Of a stretch of 64,000 bases of DNA, positions 58,185 to 64,000 are shown piece after piece (position 1 is the stretch's first letter; every line of letters starts with the position of its first letter). Both the position numbers and the translations under genes were made by a program. The DNA is from Pinus tabuliformis (taxonomy: Eukaryota > Streptophyta > Pinopsida > Pinales > Pinaceae): the NCBI GenBank assembly GCA_031772625.1, contig CM062810.1, positions 455,395,731 through 455,459,730 on the forward strand, read 5' to 3'. The notes under the pieces were generated by a model. The model did not search any database. It was not told the origin of the DNA and worked only from the letters and a program-made list of their open reading frames with translations.

Positions 58185-59471
58185 TGATGAGCCCCAAATT
58201 TGGTAACATTTTGGGCTCATTTGGCCTAACTACCCTTGCTCAATCCTTCATTTTTCATAACTTCTGCATCATTTTTTAGTATGTTTATGTCATTTGTACG
58301 AATAAGGGTAGTCACTATTCCTAGGTGGCTAACGCGTGCTCATTTCAGGATTTTTTGACATATGTTGGAGAAAAACCAAGCAGACAAGGGCTAGGAGACA
58401 GCCAAGCTTGGGTTGAGGATTCATAAGGGGGTTGTCTTTGGCATTAAATAGCCTCCCTCGGGATCTTCACCCGCAACTCCGAGCTCGAAAGGCCACCAAA
58501 ACCGGATCTAGAAGGTAGCCAAACATATTTTGTGGAAGCAACTGTTCACTCCCAATTTGGTCAGCCAAGTCCCATAGATTTAGGAGGCTAGCTAGGGCCT
58601 CGTGGTGTATAAATGTGAAGGCTTCAACCTTCGAGAGGGACTTTTGAAAAACTTTTTCACATTCTGCACTGCAAGATGCTAGCTCTGTTTTGTTCTTTTG
58701 TAGCCATTATTGGCATGAATCTTGACTTATGATTATTATTTTTTAATGGGAAGCAGTCAGATTTAATACCAGCTCTGAGTTTTTTTGAGGAGCCATAGCT
58801 CTCGGGGTTGGGCCCAACCTGAGAGCCTAGGGCCTCCTTCTTTGTATTGATATCTTTCCTTTCAGCATTATGATTTTCCTTGTATGCATTTGAAACGCAG
58901 TTTGTTGAGCTAGATTTCGTTGTGTGATTAAATAGGTCATTGTTGAAGAATAGAGTTGCTTCAGATGTCTAAAATAGATTAACGAGATAAGAATTGATAA
59001 AAGCTTCAGAAAAGGGTTGCCTGCACTCTCATTTTCACCTCTTTCTAGGGGCTATAATTGCAGACAGTGCTGCCCAACAAAAACACTAGTTCGCTTACCC
59101 ATGCAGTCTTTGGTGCAATGTTTTCATTTGTAGGAGTTATTCATGCATTCAGATCTTTTGGAATGTTTCTTTTCTTAAGTGCTATACATGGTTCTCTTTA
59201 GAAATAACGTTGTTGTTCATTCGTTTCGTTGACAATTAGGATAGACTGGTTGATATTTTGATTGTGTGCAGGACGTGGTTGATTTGGTTAAGTATACACT
59301 GTGCTGTGCATCTCCATCACTCTCTCATCCATCTAATCTTCATCCAGGCCAACTACTCCATCTCCAAGTTAGGTCCCTCATCTCATAACTACTTTTCTGC
59401 CCACATAACCCTACCTTCTTGCTCTTCCATTGCCTCAGCCTTCTTTAAGACAAGTTAGCTTCCCACACCCT

Positions 59472-61298
59472 TGTTGAGTCTTGAAAATGTCATTCATTTG
59501 CATTACACTTTCACTATTATGTCCATTATATCACCTCCATTTCACCTCCATTTCACTACTATGTCACCACATTCATCCCACTTTCATTATCATTGGGCCA
59601 CCTTTATGTTTTTCCAATCTTTATTATTTCTAAGCCTTTGAAGTGAATTTGTGGTTAAACATTAGAAAATAATGTGCATATGCTTATACCTAACAAATGG
59701 GTTGAGATTGTTGACATGTGTAGGTTGAAAGGAGGCTTCTAGAAGACCCTTATGTGGCACTCTAAGGCCAAATTCGAATTTGGTTGGAAAGAATCACGGG
59801 ATCATGAGGATATGTGTCACATCTCCTAATTGTATTGTAACTCTAAGAAGACATGTGTCTTATCAGTTCCTATTCTGATTAGGACTCTAGAGGTAGAGGG
59901 AGAGATTCATGGATTCTCATTAATGAAATGGCTCTCATCTTTTTGTATAAATAGGAGATCTCTCTCCTTCATTTGCTAGTCTTCCCTTTTAGTCTTTTCT
60001 TAGTCCTTTTAGCTTGTTAGTCCCATGGATTTTGAAAGCTTTTGTACTTTGTACTTTTGAAGAAATTGAATAAAGCTTTGATGTTCTCAACATGGAAGGA
60101 GATGTGAAGTAGATGTCATGGAGCATATTAGGATGTAAGTAGAGTAGATTTCATTTTGTAAATATTGCTTTGTAGAATGTAAGGTAGATTAGATTTTTCA
60201 TTCATGCAATTTTAATTCATGCAAGTGTGTTTAATTTTGCTTTGATTTCATGACTAATGGCATATGTGATCATCTTGTCTATGTTGCTGACCTTCATTTT
60301 TCTAGTTTGATTTTCATTAGTATCATTTCTTTAACTTGCACTTTACTTTCTTCTCTTAGATATCAAGTTGTTCATCTATTGATGGTTCTTTTTCCATAAT
60401 CAAATAACTTTATTGGAGCCCAAATATCACTTAGTACAACTTGGTTTAGTTTCCTTTAAGACTCACATTGCTGACTTGTTCATAACTGTTATCACATGAT
60501 AAATCTAGCTGAAAGGCAAAAAGGTTAAGAAAAGGTTAAAGTAGTGTGATTTGTCTCCTTTATGTAGTGTCACTTAGATTTCACATTTCATTTTCATTTT
60601 AAATCAGCAGCAGAGATACTGGGCCAATGTCATTAGTCCTTTATTTGATGTCTTTATTTTCCTTTAAGCATTTGATTTCATAGGTAGTAGGGGGCCCCTG
60701 CCTTGTATAGTTGTCACTTTAATTTCTTGTATTTCTTTTTCTGATTTTCATGTATATTAATTTACAATTTGAATTACTGCATTTTATTTTCTTTTTAACA
60801 TTTATATTATTGTACATAAATTGCTTTCAAGTTGATTGTAGATTAGTGATGCACATAGCCTTTTAATGAACTAATGACATGATAGAATCATCTTGTCCTT
60901 TTGCTGAAGCAGAAAGGATATTGGGTCTCATAGTCATTCTCTCATTAATTGATTATTGCATTTTATTTTGATTGAACTAGTTGTATATTTACACTTTTGT
61001 TTAAATACTAACTCCATCAATAACATGTTTTAAGTTCTTTTGAAGTGCTAAGTTTTGGAAGCTACCATTAAGGACATAGGCCTTGTCTTGAAATCCTTAT
61101 CCATACTTGTCCTTTAAAAGTATTCTTAAGACCTTAGAAAACCAACAAAAACAAAACCCCAAAAACAACATAAACTATAAAACAACGAAGTAAGAGAAAG
61201 GTTAACTAAGCACATATAGTGCACCACACTTCATCAGTTTACGATACCCGGATTGATAATTTATGTAGAGCAATTTAAGACATTAAATTGACTAGACA
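59472..61298 (+). mobile_element. solo LTR (1827 bp) inserted in the Gyp1 3' LTR
   Basis: Absent from the 5' LTR at the matching place. It starts TGTTGAGTCTTG and ends GACTAGACA, with ACCCT (59467-59471) and AACCT (61299-61303) as a 4-of-5 target duplication. TATAAATA at 59946-59953 marks a U3 promoter and plus orientation. No primer site, coding sequence or second LTR is present, so it is a recombined solo LTR. Its 3' part (TGCACCACACTTCATCAG, then GATACCCGGATTGATAA) echoes the ends of the Gyp1-Gyp3 LTRs, suggesting a related family. Confidence 0.85.
59946..59953 (+). promoter_or_regulatory. TATA box of the solo LTR
   Basis: TATAAATA in TTTTTGTATAAATAGGAG. Confidence 0.65.
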
Positions 61299-62099
61299 AA
61301 CCTCTCATCACTCACCCCTCAGTCACTGAGTCATTTCAGACCCCTACCCTACCTCCCTACCAATTCATGCATCCTCTTTCACTCACCCATCATCCAAAAT
61401 CCAACCTTAGAACATCTTGTAGAAATTTTGAACATCCTGTAGAAATTCCTGAAACATCCTGTAGAACCCATACAGACTTCCTGTAGAAGCTCACAAATGA
61501 GGTTTCTTGGTAGCCAAACTTTTTGAAACTCTCCGGAAGGGTGTTAGGGACTCCTTAGACCCCTCCTGAACCTTCCCAACCTTTTCCAAGCCTTTCTCCT
61601 CCTTGGTTCGCCCTTTCACAGTAAAACGCCAGTTAAAAGCATCTGCATGATAACTCAAATAACTTATTCAAAAATACAAAAAGATGGGTTCTTCAGATAG
61701 AGACAGCATAGGCATGTGCATTTTACCTTTGTAGGAGTAGTGTCATATTTTCAATAGTTTGCACCTTCTCCTTTGCATTAGTAGGACTAACTGGTAACAT
61801 TAAGGTTTGCTAGAGTTTTTGCTACTTTTTGGCTTTTATTTTATTTCTGCAAGTAGATCAGTTTCTTTTGAGTTAGCTTCCATCTATCAGTTAAAAAGCT
61901 TCTTCTAAGAGCCCATAGAAGTTGGCTTAAGCCCCTAGCAGACTTGTGCCAGCTGACCAAGTGACAGCTGCGGCAAGAGCTAGTACTTGTGCATACACCA
62001 CCGTCGCTTCCAAGTTTGTTACAAAATACCGGGTTGATAAAAGTAAAGAAGGGAGTCCCAGAAGTTTCAAAATTATTGCTGCAATACTAGAGCCCACCA

Positions 62100-64000
62100 A
62101 GAAGCACCATCAAAAAAATCCATAGCGTATTCCATCTGAAGTTCAGTCCCCTTGTAACGAGGTGCTTTGGAGCATATTTCGTTTTATGTATGTAAAGTAA
62201 GGTTAATTAAAGAAATTTCAATTACCTTATAGAAATCTCTTGTGTAATTCTGAAAGATGAAAATGCTTCTCCACTTCCATATTTCCCAAAATAGGATAAG
62301 TGGAATGATTCTCCACACAGAATTCTGAGAGCTCCACCACTGTAAGCAATCGAAAATGCAATCATGTTGAATATATAGAAAACCAATATGTGAAGACAAT
62401 CGTTTCCATACCTAGACTATATGTTGACATTTGAGAAAAATATGATTGTTATTTTTTGTTTCCTTTTTATAGATAGGACATATGCTAGGTCCTTGCCAAT
62501 GTCTCTTTTGCAAGTTCACCCAAGTAATATTTTTATTATCGAATACCAACCAAGTAAATAGGATGATTCTTTTTGGGATTTCAGTTTTCCAAAAGGCAAA
62601 GAAAACATGTTTCTAACTCAGTTGTGCATCCACAAAGCAGAGAGTGAGGTATGTATCCACAAATTTAATGTTATCATTCTTCATCTTTCTTGACCACATT
62701 AACTTATCATGAATGGGAGGACGACATTTCCCGAGTTGTTTCATTCTGGCTACAATCTGATCCAATTCCAGGTCCCAATGTCCATGTAGACCCAATTCCT
62801 GTGCACTCTTCCAGAGTAGGGATGGACCCCTCCATAGTGAAATTGCTTGCCACCAGAAATATATGGCTCTTCCATTTAAGGTATGTATAAGTCGCTTCAA
62901 GATCATATCCGCATTGCAAACACCCAGAATGTGGTCTATACCAATGAGAATAATGTGGCCTCATCCAATGTTCCAAGCGAGTTGTTGTATAAATATCTTA
63001 GTGACTTTTTGAAATTTGAGCGAGATAGCCAATCCATTTGTAATTCCAATGGAACCCCTTCAGAAGTAGTATATGAAATGATGGTTCTTAAAGTTTTCTT
63101 TTCTGATGACTAGACTCCATATTCTTGTCCCGAAGATAACCCTCCATAGAGACTTCACTAATAACACCCATCCAAAGTGTGTAGGTCTATAATTCCCCCT
63201 CCTCCCATGACCTTTGGAAGAGTGATCTTGGACATCTTAGAAAAATGAAATTTCATATGCTCATGACTACCACCCCATATAAAATTAGTCATAATACAGT
63301 TTAGGTAGTGAATGATGACAACAGTAATATGGTAAAGATGGGCCAAATATACCGCGAGTTGATTAAGGACTGTTTGTGTAAGGATGACACGACCCCTAAG
63401 GGACAAACATCTATATTCCCACCCACAAATATTCTTAAAATACCTATCTACAAGCCATAGCCAATCAACATTTCTATATTTACAAGGTTTGATATGGTAT
63501 CACAAGTACTTCATACCATGACCCATCAACTTGACTTCAATTCCAAATAATTTTTTTCTATATGCAATGATCTCAAAGTCAAAATTTCCATGGTAAATAA
63601 TAGATTTGTGTGCATTCATATGCAAAGCAGTAGCATTAGCAAATTTCCTGAAAATATGAAAAAGGCACAACCATGCAAAACCATTCAATATACCCATGAT
63701 GAGCACGCCATATACAAAGAAACCATGTGATATATTGATGTTGTTGCCCATCTGCAGAGCCTGGAATTGGTCTCATTCCACCACTTTTGAAATGTGTAGG
63801 CTCAAACCATCCATAGCTAAGATAAATAAAAGTGGCGACAAAGAGAAAGATTGTCTCATTCCATGCCCCACCTGTAAGAATTTTGAAGGGTATCTATTTA
63901 TAATCACAAAATAATCAACCTTAAGCACACATGCCATAATCCATTCAACACATTTCGGTTGTATGCCAATTTTGAATAGGACCAGCCTGAGGTATCCCTA
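62100..64000 (-). pseudogene. LINE ORF2: RT palm/thumb, zinc-binding region and RNase H start
   Basis: Minus strand, entering from beyond the window end. Order: VGHGMRQSFSLSPLLFILAM (RT block 4); SHGFFVYGVLIMG, where the catalytic F-A-D-D is replaced by F-V-Y-G; HMNAHKSIIYHG (block 6); SLRGRVILTQTVLNQLAVYL and NCIMTNFIWGG (thumb); then a zf-RVT-like region (RIILFTWLVFDNKNITW, CPIYKKE, HIFLKC); then WRIIPLILFWEIWKWRS before RNase H. Several stops and frameshifts (for example near 63158, 62613 and 62184). ORF2 of plant L1-type LINEs nicks DNA and reverse-transcribes its own RNA. Gyp1 cut it inside the RNase H FFDGAS motif. Confidence 0.88.

Larger units (their letters stand above)
45465..62099 (+). 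mobile_element. Gyp1: best-preserved Athila-like gypsy element, inserted in a LINE
   Basis: LTRs 45465-47549 and 58185-62099 (the latter interrupted) start TGATGAGCCCCAAATT and end AGAGCCCACCA or GGAGCCCACCA. The 5-bp target duplication AGAAG is perfect at 45460-45464 and 62100-62104. An exact tRNA-Asp primer site, gag, protease, RT, RNase H, integrase, hairpin array, 2-kb spacer, third ORF and purine tract follow in order. Original length about 14.8 kb. The gene order and the extra ORF fit the Athila/Tat side of plant Ty3/gypsy, which is inference. Over the first 536 bp the LTRs differ at about 22 sites (about 96% identity). Every ORF carries stops. Confidence 0.95.
58185..62099 (+). repeat. 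Gyp1 3' LTR, split by a solo LTR
   Basis: 58185-59471 and 61304-62099 together match the 2085-bp 5' LTR. TATA at 58608-58614. The phased decamer array persists at about 61414-61488 with one changed copy. Confidence 0.94.

Overview
This is plant nuclear DNA from a large, repeat-choked genome. The evidence is an AT-rich background, plant-type Ty3/gypsy and Ty1/copia retrotransposons, an L1-like LINE with an RNase H domain, and almost no host coding sequence. I cannot name the species. A gymnosperm or another giant-genome seed plant is plausible but is inference only. Nearly everything recognisable is retrotransposon, and every coding region I can read is broken.

Layout. 1-867 is the 3' end of a Ty1/copia pol (RT-RNase H), followed by its 3' UTR and the start of its 3' LTR. 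2577-5329 is Gyp5, a short minus-strand gypsy element with 433-bp LTRs, a perfect GAATC target duplication and only gag and protease remnants. 5454-6545 is simple and minisatellite repeat. 7338-8387 (minus) is the only host-like gene, a decayed RING-finger-like pseudogene with an internal duplication. 8388-13706 is AT-rich DNA with several tandem duplications and a 135-bp (TA)n tract.

13707-39879 is a Russian-doll stack. Gyp3 (oldest, gag but no pol seen) is interrupted by Gyp2 (18618-35424, with gag, pol and a third ORF). Gyp2 is itself interrupted inside its RT gene by Gyp4 (24012-27691, minus strand, rearranged coding order). 39880-44628 is featureless AT-rich DNA.

44629-64000 is a second stack. 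A minus-strand LINE is split by Gyp1 (45465-62099, TSD AGAAG), and the 3' LTR of Gyp1 is split by a 1.83-kb solo LTR (59472-61298). Gyp1 is the best-preserved element: 2.08-kb LTRs, an exact 18-nt tRNA-Asp primer site, gag with two zinc knuckles, protease, RT, RNase H and integrase, then a structured 3' region and a long third ORF in the position of the Athila env-like gene.

How the parts work together. Gyp1, Gyp2 and Gyp3 are related families sharing one plan: LTR, tRNA-Asp-type primer site, gag(-pol), a four-hairpin array, a long spacer, a third ORF or its remains, a purine tract, LTR. Two shared signals are not explained by coding. The first is an array of about 33-nt hairpins with a constant AAAA bulge, whose outer stems differ in sequence but stay complementary. 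The second is a decamer TCCTGTAGAA, phased every 20-22 bp in the LTR, with its complement CTACAGGA strongly over-represented between pol and the 3' LTR. I consider these the most interesting content of the window.
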